Positions 1 to 10,447 of a stretch of 64,000 bases of DNA are shown here, piece by piece. Origin of the DNA: Cystobacter fuscus DSM 2262 (GTDB lineage Bacteria > Myxococcota > Myxococcia > Myxococcales > Myxococcaceae); contig NZ_ANAH02000023.1 of the NCBI RefSeq assembly GCF_000335475.2, positions 121,380-185,379 of the forward strand. Direction: 5' to 3'. The position numbers were made by a program, and so were the translations under genes. Positions within the stretch are counted from its first letter, which is position 1. The number at the start of each line of letters is the position of its first letter. The notes beneath the pieces are model-generated. The model had not been told where the DNA came from. It did no database searches and worked only from the letters and a program-made list of their open reading frames with translations.

Positions 1-384
1 ACCGAGGAACTCATCCGGGATGACTGTGGCCTGCTCTCCTCGGAGGAGTCGCTCTGGGACGGCAAGCTGAAGATCGACGGCGATGTCGTGCACATGACCT
101 CGGACTGGCGGGGCCTGCAACTCATCGGCTTCGTGCTTCCCCGCGGCGAGTTCAGCGATGACGCCTTCGTGCTCGATGGCAGCGAGTCCAGCGCGGCCAT
201 CACCCTGCGGGGCAAGCAGTGCCTCGTGGAGCAGGTGTGGATGCACCTGGAAGGCACGACGCAGTGCGCCACGCGTTTCGACGGCGTGCTGAGCGTGCGC
301 ATCGAGCCGCGGGTGGAGCAGCCCGAGTGCGCCTGCCAGCTCTGGGTGAAGTACAGGGCCGTCCAGGGAGCTGGGTGCCAGTAG
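1..384 (+). CDS. C-terminal part of an unidentified protein (5' end outside window)
   Basis: The reading frame is open from base 1 to a TAG at 382-384, so the start lies upstream and only about 127 residues are visible. The fragment has four cysteines near the end (C-L-V at mid-length, C-A-C, and Gly-Cys-Gln at the terminus) and alternating hydrophobic and polar residues that suggest a beta-rich, secreted or lipoprotein domain. A GTG at 88 is open but is not a convincing start, because the codons before it continue the same amino-acid style. I do not recognise the family. It lies 75 bp upstream of acs on the same strand with an apparent promoter in between, so it is probably a separate transcription unit. 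Confidence 0.6.
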   Translation, partial: TEELIRDDCGLLSSEESLWDGKLKIDGDVVHMTSDWRGLQLIGFVLPRGEFSDDAFVLDGSESSAAITLRGKQCLVEQVWMHLEGTTQCATRFDGVLSVRIEPRVEQPECACQLWVKYRAVQGAGCQ

Positions 385-395
385 GAAAGCTCTGC

Positions 396-425
396 TTGAG
401 ACTCCGGACGCGAGCCCTCTAGAAA
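396..425 (+). promoter_or_regulatory. possible sigma-70-type promoter of acs
   Basis: TTGAGA (396-401) and TAGAAA (420-425) are separated by 18 bp and lie 35 bp before the acs start codon. Five of six -35 bases and four of six -10 bases match consensus. The gap otherwise contains only the strong ribosome binding site GGAGGA at 450-455. It is found by eye only. Confidence 0.35.
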
Positions 426-459
426 GGGGGTATTCCGATACGTCACACCGGAGGATCTC

Positions 460-2427
<1,968 letters not shown>

Positions 2428-2449
2428 CGCCTCCCTCGCCTCCGGGCTC

Positions 2450-2483
2450 CTCGTGGCCACGTCCGGTGTGACGTGGCCACGAG
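2450..2483 (+). terminator. hairpin after acs (probable terminator without U-tract)
   Basis: A perfect 13-bp inverted repeat, CTCGTGGCCACGT (2450-2462) and its complement (2471-2483), flanks an 8-nt loop, 22 nt after the acs stop. No T-run follows, so termination may need Rho or rely on the stem alone. Confidence 0.5.
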
Positions 2484-2552
2484 TGACGCCGAGGTCATGC
2501 AACCTGGCCGCCTGCCTCCGAGCGCCGCTCGCCCATCGAATGAAGATCGCGG

Positions 2553-2561
2553 TGGTATCAT
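2553..2561 (+). promoter_or_regulatory. extended -10 promoter for hybrid kinase
   Basis: TGG-TATCAT at 2553-2561 matches an extended -10 (TGnTATAAT) with one mismatch. It sits about 30 bp before the ATG at 2591, giving an expected leader of some 23 nt. No convincing -35 is visible. Confidence 0.35.
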
Positions 2562-2590
2562 CGCCGCTTGATCGATGAGAGCAGGGTCCG

Positions 2591-5500
2591 ATGAATTCAA
2601 TCCCGGGATACGCAGTCAGGGAAACGCTGTTCACCAGCTCGAAATCGCTCATCTACCGGGCGACCCGAACCGCCGACGCGCGGCCCGTGATCCTGAAGGT
2701 CCTGAACGCGGAGTTTCCCAGCATCGAGCAGGTTGCCCGGCTTCACCGCGAATACCGGCTGACGCGCGAACTCGCGATGGAGGGCATCATCGAGGTTCTC
2801 GCCCTGGAGCGGTTCGGCACGAGTGTGGCGATCATTCTCGAGGACTTCGGCGCGGAGTCCCTGGCTCGCCTCCTGACGGGCCGTCCGGTGGAACTCCCGC
2901 GATTCCTGGACCTGGCGCTTCGGCTCGCGGAGATCCTGGGACGCGTCCATCGGCGTGACGTGATCCACAAGGACATCAACCCTTCCAACATCGTCTGGAA
3001 CCCGAGCACCGATGTGCTCAAGCTCATCGACTTCGGCATCGCGACGGAGCTGTCTCACGAGACTCCGGCTGTCTTCGGCTCGAAGGGACTCGAGGGGTCG
3101 CTCCCCTACGTGTCGCCCGAAGCGACGGGCCGCATGAACCGGTCCATCGATTACCGCACCGACTTCTACTCGCTCGGGGTGTCATTCTATGAGCTCCTCA
3201 CCGGGCAGCTTCCCTTCACGTCGGCCGATCCCATGGAACTCGTGCACTGTCACATCGCGCGTGTGCCGGTGCCCCCGTGCGAACTCGTGCCAGGAATTCC
3301 GGCCGTTGTTTCCGACATCGTGCTCCGCCTGATGTCGAAACGGGCAGAGGACCGCTACCAGAGCGCCTTCGCGCTCGTGAGCGACCTCCGGCGATGTCTC
3401 GATGAACTGCGCGCGACGGGCACCATCCCCTCCTTCGAACTCGGACGCGGAGATGTCTCCGAGCGTCTGCGGCTTCCGCAGAAACTCTACGGGCGCCAGC
3501 GGGAGGCAGAGGCGCTCCTCGCTATCTTCGAGCGCGTGGCCACGGGCAGGGCGGAACTCGTCCTCGTGGCCGGCTACTCGGGCATCGGGAAGAGCGCGCT
3601 TGTCCACGAAGTGCACAGGCCGATCGTCAGACGTCGCGGATACTTCATCTCCGGCAAGTTCGATCAGCTCAGCCGGAACATCCCCTATGCCTCCCTCATC
3701 CAGGCCATCCAGGAGCTCGTCAGGCAGCTCCTCTCCGAGCCCGCGGAGCGGCTCGCGCACTGGCGGGAGAAGCTCCTGGCCGCGCTGGGCCTGAATACCT
3801 CGGTGATTATCGATGTGATCTCCGAGGTGGAACTCATCGTCGGGCCGCAGCCGAGGGCTCCCGAGTTGCCACCCCTCGAAGCGCAGAAACGTTTCAAGCG
3901 TGTATTTGAAAGGTTTTTCCGTACCTTCGCGGGGCCGGAGCACCCGCTCGTGGTGTTCCTCGATGATCTCCAGTGGGCCGATCTGCCGTCGCTTACCCTG
4001 ATCGAGCAGCTCCTGACCGACTCGGACATGAAGCACCTGCTCCTGATGGGTGCCTATCGCGACAACGAAATCGACGCGGCGCATCCGCTCCTCGCGATCC
4101 TCGCCGGACTTGGCCGTGCCGGCGCGACCATGAGCACCATCTCCCTGGGTCCGCTCGAACGAGAGCACTGCATCGAGTTCCTGGCCGACACGCTGAACCG
4201 CGCTCCCGTGGACGTCGAGCCGCTCGCGGACATCTGCCTGCGCAAGACGGCTGGCAACCCCTTCTTCATGGGTCAGTTCCTGCTCTCCCTCTACAACGAG
4301 GGGATGATCCGCTTCGACGTCCAGGCGGGTATCTGGACGTGGGACATGGATCGGATCTCCCACACGCCGATGACCGACAACGTCGTCGCGCTGATGGAGT
4401 CGAAGATCCAGAAGCTTCCGGAGGATACTCAGCGCGTCCTCAAGCTGGCGGCTTGTATGGGTAATACCTTCGAGCTGAAGACCCTCGCCCTCGTGGAGGA
4501 GAGAGCCCCCCAGCTGTTGGCGGACTCGCTCTGGCCAGCGCTGCGCGAGGGGCTCCTCCAGCCGCTGGGCGACGCCTACAAGTTCATCGAGGCGCACTCC
4601 GCCGCCGCGGACTTCGTCACCGAGCACGGGAACACGGGCGCTCGGGCCGGCGGGTGGACCAGGGTCGCCTACCGGTTCCTGCACGATCGTGTGCAGGACG
4701 CGGCCCGAGCGCTGCTCCCCGATGAGGAGCGGTGCTCGGTCCATCTGCGGATTGGCCGCCTGATGCGCTCGGCGCTCCCCCCCGCGGAGCAGGACGAGGC
4801 CCTCTTCACCATCGTGGGCCACCTCAACCTCGGCTCGGAGCTGATCAGCCAGCAGCAGGAGCGGGACGAGCTCGCGGCGCTCAACCTCTCCGCGGGACGT
4901 AAGGGGCAGTCCTCGGCCGCGCATGCCGTCGCGCTGGGCTGCTTCGAAGCGGGGCTCGCGCTCCTTGGGGATGAACGTTGGACGCGCCGCTACGAGCTCG
5001 CACTCCAACTCCACACCCAGGCCGCGGAAGCGAGCTTCTTGAGCCGGGACTTCCAGCGGATGGAGCACCATGCCAACGAGGTGCTCGCGCACGCCCGTGG
5101 ACTGCTCGACCCGTGCAAGGTCTATGAGGTGAGGAGTCATGCCCTCATCATCCAGAACCGGCTCGAGGACGCGGTCCATACCCTCCGCCACGGCCTGGCG
5201 CTGCTCGGTATCGAATTTCCGGCACGGCCGACTCCAGAGGATGTGGGCGCCGCGCTCGCGGAGGCCAGGGCCGCCCTCGGGGACCGTCCCATCGCGGAGC
5301 TCATCGAGCTGCCTCCGATGAAGGACCCCGTGATGCTGGCGGTGATGCGGCTGCTGTCGATCCTCTCCGCGCTCGCGTACGTCGCCGCACCGCCGCTCTT
5401 TCCGCTCATCGTGCTCCGCCAGACCGTGCTCGCGGCGAAGTACGGTAACACCGGGTCGATGGCGTACGGCTATGCCATGTATGGCATCATCCTCATCGGG

Positions 5501-7978
5501 GCCGTGGGGGACATCGACTCCGCCTACGCGCTCGCGGCGCTGGCCCTGCGCGTCCTCGAGCGCTACGAGGCTCGCGAGTACACGGTGCGCGCGCTGTTCA
5601 TGTGGAACATGATCAGCGGCCAGTGGAAGGCGCACCTCCGCGAGAGCCTCCGTGGCCTCGAGGAGGTCCACCGGTCGGGGCTGGAGGAGGGCGATCCCAC
5701 GTTCGCCGGCTGGGGGACGAACTGGCTTGTCATCCATTCCTTCTTCCTGGGACAGGAACTCTCCGGACTCGACCAGCGCGCGAGTGCCTGGGTCCAGGCG
5801 CTCGTCCAAAGCAAACAGGAGACCACCTGGCATTACACGCAGATCGTGCACCAGGCGGTGCAGAATCTGAGGGGGCTCTCCGAGGAGCCGTGCCGCCTGG
5901 TGGGGGCCGTGTACGACGAAGAGAAGATGCTGCCGATCCATCTCGCGGCGAACGATGCGTTGGGCGTGGCCTCGCTCTTTCTCTACAAGCTCCAGCTCTG
6001 TGTCTTGTTCGGGCGTCATGCCGAGGCGCTCGACCACGCCGCGGTCGTCGATCGCCATGTGGGAGCCGTGACGGGCACCCTCCATCTGCCGCTCTTCATC
6101 TTCTTCGATGTGCTCGCGCGCCTGTCGCTCTACGCCAGCATGAGTACCGAGGAGCGTGAGCGCATGCTGAGGCGCGTGGATGAGGGCATTGCGAAGATGC
6201 ATCACTGGGCCGGGCATGCACCGGCGAATCATGGGGCGAAGCATGCGCTGCTCCTGGCGGAGCGTCACCGGGTGTTCGGCGCAACGGAACAGGCTCGGGT
6301 GGAGTACTACCGGGCCATTGCCCTGGCCCGAGAACACGAGTTCCGCAACGATGAGGCCCTAGCGACGGAGCGCTTCGCCTTGTTCCTGCGCGAGCGCGGG
6401 GAGCAGGATGTCTCGTGGCTCTTCATGACCCGGGCGCGTCACCTCTACCACCACTGGGGGGCCGAGGCGAAGGTGCGGGAGCTCGAGCGCACCTTCCCGG
6501 AGCTGCGCGCGATGGCCTCCCGTGGGGGAGAGGCGCTCCGCTCGCCCATCTCCACGGAGCGCACGACCACCGAGGATTCCCGCTCCTCGCAGGCGCTCGA
6601 TCTGGTGAGCGTGCTCAAGGCCTCGCAGGCCATTTCGGGTGAGGTGGTGCTCACCGAACTCCTCGAGAAGCTGGTGCGGATCGTCGTCGAGAACGCCGGG
6701 GCTCGCTGGGGCCTGCTCATGCTCCAGGGGGAGCGGCCACTCGTCGCGCTCGCGCGGAGTTCACCCGGGGCCGAGGTGGGCACCGTCTCGCTTCACGAGA
6801 CCATCGAGCAGGTCCCGGTCGAGTTTTCGCACGCGATCGTCCGCTACGTGGAGCGGATGCAAGAGGTGGTGGTGCTCGGCGATGCGTCCAAGGAGGGGGC
6901 CTTCCAGTCGGAGGCCTATGTGTTGGCACGCCAGCCGAAGTCGGTGCTGTGCATGCCCATCCTCCACCAGAAGAAGCGCGTGGGTATTCTCTACCTGGAG
7001 AACGAGTTGCTGGCGAACGCCTTCACACCCGAGCGTTGCGAAGTGCTCGAGCTCCTCGCCGCGCAGGCCGCCATCTCGCTGGAGAACGCCAAGCTCTACG
7101 ACACGCTCGATGCACGGGTGAAGGAACGGACGCGGGAACTCTCCGATGCACTCCAACGCCTGCGGGAGACCCAGAAACAGCTCGTCCTCCAGGAGAAGCT
7201 CGCGGCACTCGGCAGCCTGACTTCGGGGATCGCACACGAAATCAAGAACCCGCTCAACTTCGTGAACAACTTCGCTGAGTCCACGATGACACTGGTGTCC
7301 GAACTCCAAGAGGAAATCCATCTCCAACGGGCCAGGCCAACGACGGAAGGGGCCGAGGCGGTGGAGCAACTCCTCGGTGAGTTGTCGACGGCCGCGAAGA
7401 AGATTTCCGAGCACAGCGGGCGTGCGGACCGGATCATCCGTGCGATGCTCGAGCATGCGCGGAGCGGTACCGGGGTGGCGCGGAAGGTGGACATCAACGC
7501 GCTGGTCCAGGAGCACGTGAATCTCGCGATGGTCGGCCATGGTGCGCGCAAGGGGGCCCTCGTGCTCGCGGCCACGCTTCTCGCGGACTACGACAAGGCG
7601 CTCGGGAGCGAGGTCGTCACTCCAGAGGAGATCGGACGTGTCATGCTGAACCTCCTCAACAACTCCCTCTACGCACTCGAGCTCAAGAAGAGGAGGCTGG
7701 GAGAGGGGTTCACCCCGGTTCTCGAGGTGAAGACCCGGAACCTGGAGGATCGATTCGAGCTGCGCATCCGGGACAATGGAGAAGGAATCCAGGCGGCGCA
7801 TCAGGACAAGATCTTCACCCCCTTCTTCACCACCAAGCCCCCAGGGGAGGGAACCGGACTCGGCTTGTCGATCAGTCACGACATCGTCGTGCAGGGCCAC
7901 GGTGGTTCCCTGGTCTTCACGTCCGAGGTGGGCGAATCGACGGAATTCGTGGTGACACTGCCGAAGCGCGCGAGCTGA
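2591..7978 (+). CDS. Ser/Thr kinase - AAA ATPase - GAF - histidine kinase hybrid
   Basis: This 1795-residue soluble protein joins four modules. An N-terminal Ser/Thr kinase (about 1-275) has Lys36, a catalytic loop HKDINPSN with Asp128, and DFG at 147-149. A predicted signalling ATPase follows, with Walker A GYSGIGKS (328-335) and Walker B FLDD (Asp458-459). Next are a long TPR-like helical region (about 600-1300) and a GAF domain (about 1335-1490). A short coiled coil leads to a histidine kinase with HEIKNPLNF (His1549), NLLNNS, DNGEGI and a GTGLGLSIS ATP lid. Proteins of this architecture are known in myxobacteria and cyanobacteria as trifunctional kinases; ligand and partners are unknown. 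No receiver domain is present, so a separate response regulator is needed. Loop residue HKD replaces the usual HRD. A paralogue lies at 12318-17639, and its alignment supports this start. Confidence 0.9.
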   Translation: MNSIPGYAVRETLFTSSKSLIYRATRTADARPVILKVLNAEFPSIEQVARLHREYRLTRELAMEGIIEVLALERFGTSVAIILEDFGAESLARLLTGRPVELPRFLDLALRLAEILGRVHRRDVIHKDINPSNIVWNPSTDVLKLIDFGIATELSHETPAVFGSKGLEGSLPYVSPEATGRMNRSIDYRTDFYSLGVSFYELLTGQLPFTSADPMELVHCHIARVPVPPCELVPGIPAVVSDIVLRLMSKRAEDRYQSAFALVSDLRRCLDELRATGTIPSFELGRGDVSERLRLPQKLYGRQREAEALLAIFERVATGRAELVLVAGYSGIGKSALVHEVHRPIVRRRGYFISGKFDQLSRNIPYASLIQAIQELVRQLLSEPAERLAHWREKLLAALGLNTSVIIDVISEVELIVGPQPRAPELPPLEAQKRFKRVFERFFRTFAGPEHPLVVFLDDLQWADLPSLTLIEQLLTDSDMKHLLLMGAYRDNEIDAAHPLLAILAGLGRAGATMSTISLGPLEREHCIEFLADTLNRAPVDVEPLADICLRKTAGNPFFMGQFLLSLYNEGMIRFDVQAGIWTWDMDRISHTPMTDNVVALMESKIQKLPEDTQRVLKLAACMGNTFELKTLALVEERAPQLLADSLWPALREGLLQPLGDAYKFIEAHSAAADFVTEHGNTGARAGGWTRVAYRFLHDRVQDAARALLPDEERCSVHLRIGRLMRSALPPAEQDEALFTIVGHLNLGSELISQQQERDELAALNLSAGRKGQSSAAHAVALGCFEAGLALLGDERWTRRYELALQLHTQAAEASFLSRDFQRMEHHANEVLAHARGLLDPCKVYEVRSHALIIQNRLEDAVHTLRHGLALLGIEFPARPTPEDVGAALAEARAALGDRPIAELIELPPMKDPVMLAVMRLLSILSALAYVAAPPLFPLIVLRQTVLAAKYGNTGSMAYGYAMYGIILIGAVGDIDSAYALAALALRVLERYEAREYTVRALFMWNMISGQWKAHLRESLRGLEEVHRSGLEEGDPTFAGWGTNWLVIHSFFLGQELSGLDQRASAWVQALVQSKQETTWHYTQIVHQAVQNLRGLSEEPCRLVGAVYDEEKMLPIHLAANDALGVASLFLYKLQLCVLFGRHAEALDHAAVVDRHVGAVTGTLHLPLFIFFDVLARLSLYASMSTEERERMLRRVDEGIAKMHHWAGHAPANHGAKHALLLAERHRVFGATEQARVEYYRAIALAREHEFRNDEALATERFALFLRERGEQDVSWLFMTRARHLYHHWGAEAKVRELERTFPELRAMASRGGEALRSPISTERTTTEDSRSSQALDLVSVLKASQAISGEVVLTELLEKLVRIVVENAGARWGLLMLQGERPLVALARSSPGAEVGTVSLHETIEQVPVEFSHAIVRYVERMQEVVVLGDASKEGAFQSEAYVLARQPKSVLCMPILHQKKRVGILYLENELLANAFTPERCEVLELLAAQAAISLENAKLYDTLDARVKERTRELSDALQRLRETQKQLVLQEKLAALGSLTSGIAHEIKNPLNFVNNFAESTMTLVSELQEEIHLQRARPTTEGAEAVEQLLGELSTAAKKISEHSGRADRIIRAMLEHARSGTGVARKVDINALVQEHVNLAMVGHGARKGALVLAATLLADYDKALGSEVVTPEEIGRVMLNLLNNSLYALELKKRRLGEGFTPVLEVKTRNLEDRFELRIRDNGEGIQAAHQDKIFTPFFTTKPPGEGTGLGLSISHDIVVQGHGGSLVFTSEVGESTEFVVTLPKRAS

Positions 7979-8012
7979 TCTGGGCGCGGCTCGGGTGGGA
8001 GGATGGACACGG

Positions 8013-8510
8013 ATGATGAGCGAGTCACCGGACGTGTTGGCGGTGGAGGTGTCGCGGCGCTGCCGTGAGAAGGGCGTGCGCCTGGTGTTGGTGGAGGCGT
8101 GTACGGGCGGCCTCGTGTGTGCACGGCTGACGGAGGTGCCGGGCGCGTCGTCGGTGGTGGAGCGCGGGTTCATTCCATACTCGAACGAATCCAAGGTGGA
8201 GCAGTTGGGTGTGCCGCTGGAGTTGCTCCAGGTGCATGGCTCGGTGAGTGCGGAGGCGGTGGAGGCGCTGGCTCACGCCGCGCTGGAGCATTCTCGCGCG
8301 GACTGGGCGGTGGCGGAGACGGGCATCGCGGGGCCGACGGGAGGCACGCCGCTCAAGCCGGTGGGGCTGGCGTTCCTCGCGGTGGTGCGCCGGGGAGAGC
8401 GGGCCGCGGTGGAGCGTCACGTCTTCACGGGAGACCGGAGCGACGTGCGCCGTGCCATCGCGGACCGCGCCATGGCTCTGCTGCTCGCGCGGCTGGAGTC
8501 CGAATCGTGA
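8013..8510 (+). CDS. pncC: CinA C-terminal domain protein, nicotinamide-nucleotide amidase
   Basis: A 165-residue single-domain CinA_C protein. The family deamidates nicotinamide mononucleotide to nicotinate mononucleotide in pyridine-nucleotide salvage. Characteristic segments are the EACTGGLVCARLTEVPG-type motif near residue 30, the FIPYSNESK segment, and AETGIAGPTGG with a PVGL stretch. It lacks the N-terminal molybdopterin-binding-like domain found in full CinA. I chose ATG 8013 because GGAGG at 7998-8002 is ideally placed; GTG 7995 is also open but would overlap that site. It follows the hybrid kinase by 34 bp on the same strand and may be cotranscribed, but no functional link is evident. 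Confidence 0.88.
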   Translation: MMSESPDVLAVEVSRRCREKGVRLVLVEACTGGLVCARLTEVPGASSVVERGFIPYSNESKVEQLGVPLELLQVHGSVSAEAVEALAHAALEHSRADWAVAETGIAGPTGGTPLKPVGLAFLAVVRRGERAAVERHVFTGDRSDVRRAIADRAMALLLARLESES

Positions 8511-8558
8511 GCGTGTGAGGTGAGGGACGGAGGAGGGAAGCGAGGATGAGGAGGGGGG

Positions 8559-8613
8559 CCGACAAGGAGTGAACGAGACGGACAATCAGGAATGTAGTCC
8601 CGTTCGCATTCGG
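8559..8613. repeat. covarying hairpin element, copy 1
   Basis: This 55-bp element is about 80% identical to copy 2, which is 75 bp downstream. Outer arms are CCGA (8559-8562) and TCGG (8610-8613). Inner arms are GAACG (8571-8575) with CGTTC (8601-8605) and GAC (8577-8579) with GTC (8597-8599). The 17-nt loop (8580-8596) is almost unchanged between copies while the stems differ by compensated changes. It lies between the convergent ends of pncC and the TROVE gene. Confidence 0.6.
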
Positions 8614-8633
8614 CCTCCCCCCTCCGCCATGGG

Positions 8634-8688
8634 CCGGCAAGGGGTGAGTGAGACGGACAATTTGGAATGTAGTCACACTCGCATCCGG
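8634..8688. repeat. covarying hairpin element, copy 2
   Basis: This is the second copy. Outer arms are CCGG (8634-8637) and CCGG (8685-8688). Inner arms are GAGTG (8646-8650) with CACTC (8676-8680) and GAC (8652-8654) with GTC (8672-8674). Compared with copy 1, three base pairs change on both sides so that pairing is kept. It ends 14 bp from the stop codon of the Ro60-like gene. Confidence 0.6.
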
Positions 8689-8701
8689 TCCTCGGCGTTC
8701 C

Positions 8702-10258
8702 TCAAAGCTCGGTGCTCTCGATGGACTTCACCCACCGGCGGGCATCCAACCCGTTCCGGGTGAAGTCCGACATCAGTTCGAACACCACATCCGAAAAACC
8801 TCCCACGTTGATGATGTCCTCGCGCTCCGGAGCCTGGGTCGTCCGGTACGGCTGGAGATCAATGCACACCAACCGCGCGTTCGGGTTGCGGCGCCGGAAG
8901 AGCTCCCACTGTCGCAGCGTCTCCGTCCCCACTCCCGCCCGCGCGTCCACCCAGGACTCGTTGTCCGACACGAAGACGACCAGCTCCCCCTTCGCCTGAC
9001 GCGCGTTCAGCCACGCCAGCGGTGCGCTGCAATTCGTCCCGCCACCGCCCACCGCCGCCAGCCGTTGGGCGTTGGTCATGACGCTGTCACGCGCCTGGAG
9101 GGCCAGCGGCACCACGTCATGCTCGAAGGGCACCACCTGCGTGCCCGGGTTGCGGCGCAGCATGGCCGCCGCCATCAGCGCGGCCACGTCCACGCAGCGC
9201 ACCGCCGTCGTCGCCCCCTCGCGATGACCCGTCACCGGCGACTGCATGGAGCCCGAGACGTCCACGCAGACATAGGCCCGGCCCTCCACGCGCGGCACGT
9301 TCTCGATGGCCACCTCCATGGCCTCCTCCACGGCATCGCGCACCCGGGCAGGCACCGCGCGCCCCACCGCGCGCCACGTCGCCAGGAGCTGGTAGGGGAA
9401 CACCCGCGCCCGCCGCACCTCCGCCGGATCCGCCAGTCGCCGGGCGATCATCTTCTCCATGCCCTGCTGCTTGAAGACACCATGCCGGGCGAAGGTGTTG
9501 AGGTTCATCCGCGTCATCTGCCAGGAGGCCCCCTGGGCGATGCGCACCCACGCCTCCGTCTTCAGGGGCAGGGAGGTGAGCAGTTGAAAGGGCACCTCCG
9601 GCACCTCGCGCGAGGTGGGGCGGGCCTTGAAGTCCTCGTAGTGGGCCACCAGCGCCGGCAGCGCCTCGCGCGCGTGGGGCCGGCCCAGCAGATAGCCATA
9701 GAAGGCCTCGCGCTGGGCCGTCTTCGGCTTGGGGTGCACCATGCGGATGATGTCCGCCAGCGAGGGGGACTGACCCACCGAGTCACGAAAGAGCGTGTTC
9801 TCGTCGCGGGCCTCCAGCCACTCGCGCACCAGGCGCTTGGGAAGGCTACCCAGCGAGCGGCGGGCCACGAGCCCCGAGCGCATGATCTGCACGAAGGTGC
9901 GTAGCATGCGGCCGTTGTCGATGACGCGCGGGAAGACGCGGGGCAGCAGCTCGGGCCCGAGCACCGAGAGCACCGCGCACAGCAGCGCCGGGGTGTCCTT
10001 CATGTACCCACGGTGGCGGCAGTAGAGGGCCGTGCGCGCCACGAACTCCGGCTCCACCTGGCCGCTCAGCGCGAGCAACTGGTCGAGCTGAACCTCGGCC
10101 GCGGCGTAGAAGGTGCCGTTGAGGCAGCCGGTGGCCGCGTACTGGGCCAGCGCGTGCCGGGGCGTGAAGGCAAAGGCGGGAGCGCCCTCCTCGTTGAGGG
10201 CATCGGGCCGGGGCATCGCCGGGCCACGAGGGGTCTGGAAGAGGGACAGGTTCGCCAT
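8702..10258 (-). CDS. rsr: TROVE domain (Ro60/Rsr-like) RNA-binding protein
   Basis: A 518-residue protein with an alpha-helical TROVE ring domain (about 30-340) followed by a von Willebrand factor A domain with an intact MIDAS motif CVDVSGSMQS and a GGGGTNCSAPL loop. In animals and bacteria, Ro60/Rsr proteins bind Y-type RNAs and misfolded RNAs and work with exonucleases in RNA quality control. I chose the start beginning MANLSLF (10258) over the in-frame upstream codon at 10312, because family members commonly begin in this way; AAGGCAAGGG lies just upstream. A sigma-54-like promoter directly abuts the start and two palindromes lie 115-150 bp upstream. Structured repeats lie immediately 3'. 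No rtcB or rtcA gene is in the window. The symbol is by homology of domain order only. Confidence 0.88.
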   Translation of the reverse strand: MANLSLFQTPRGPAMPRPDALNEEGAPAFAFTPRHALAQYAATGCLNGTFYAAAEVQLDQLLALSGQVEPEFVARTALYCRHRGYMKDTPALLCAVLSVLGPELLPRVFPRVIDNGRMLRTFVQIMRSGLVARRSLGSLPKRLVREWLEARDENTLFRDSVGQSPSLADIIRMVHPKPKTAQREAFYGYLLGRPHAREALPALVAHYEDFKARPTSREVPEVPFQLLTSLPLKTEAWVRIAQGASWQMTRMNLNTFARHGVFKQQGMEKMIARRLADPAEVRRARVFPYQLLATWRAVGRAVPARVRDAVEEAMEVAIENVPRVEGRAYVCVDVSGSMQSPVTGHREGATTAVRCVDVAALMAAAMLRRNPGTQVVPFEHDVVPLALQARDSVMTNAQRLAAVGGGGTNCSAPLAWLNARQAKGELVVFVSDNESWVDARAGVGTETLRQWELFRRRNPNARLVCIDLQPYRTTQAPEREDIINVGGFSDVVFELMSDFTRNGLDARRWVKSIESTEL

Positions 10259-10270
10259 GCCCTTGCCTTG

Positions 10271-10286
10271 AGCATCAGGCGTGCCA
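10271..10286 (-). promoter_or_regulatory. sigma-54-like promoter of TROVE gene
   Basis: On the minus strand the sequence reads TGGCACG, four bases, then ATGCT. The invariant GG (10285-10284) and GC (10273-10272) are exactly 10 bp apart, and TGGCACG matches the -24 consensus fully. Expected transcription start is about 10260, so the mRNA would be almost leaderless at ATG 10258, or the functional start is the Met at 10216. That oddity lowers confidence. Confidence 0.5.
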
Positions 10287-10371
10287 GGCCGTCTTTCAGG
10301 GGGCCCGTCCACGTAAACCCGCGTCCCGCCAGGGACTTTCCTGGCCGGGACCGGGGCCCACCCGGGAAGTG

Positions 10372-10408
10372 CTTATCCCATGGGATAAGAGTCTATCCTC
10401 TGGGATAG
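10372..10408. promoter_or_regulatory. paired palindromic operators or enhancers
   Basis: CTTATCCCATGGGATAAG (10372-10389) is a perfect 18-bp palindrome. CTATCCTCTGGGATAG (10393-10408) is a second site with one mismatched pair. The centres are 20 bp apart, about two helical turns, so two dimers would sit on one DNA face. They lie 112-148 bp upstream of the predicted sigma-54 start of the TROVE gene, the usual position for an enhancer-binding activator. Confidence 0.55.
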
Positions 10409-10427
10409 GCAGGTGAAAAGCACCTGC
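10409..10427. repeat. small hairpin after NTF2-like gene
   Basis: GCAGGTG (10409-10415) and CACCTGC (10421-10427) form a 7-bp stem with a 5-nt loop, 20 nt beyond the stop of the minus-strand gene ending at 10448. There is no T-run. It may be a weak terminator or part of the adjacent palindrome array. Confidence 0.3.
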
Positions 10428-10447
10428 TTCCGCCGGATGCTCACCCG

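Noticed and set aside
3182..6337. A very long open frame on the minus strand inside the first hybrid kinase gene
   Set aside because: It encodes an Arg/His/Glu-rich sequence with no recognisable domain and lies antisense to clearly conserved kinase modules. Long antisense frames are expected at this G+C content.
8569..8763. Short open frames across the two hairpin repeats
   Set aside because: They overlap the covarying stems and the 3' end of the TROVE gene and encode no plausible protein.
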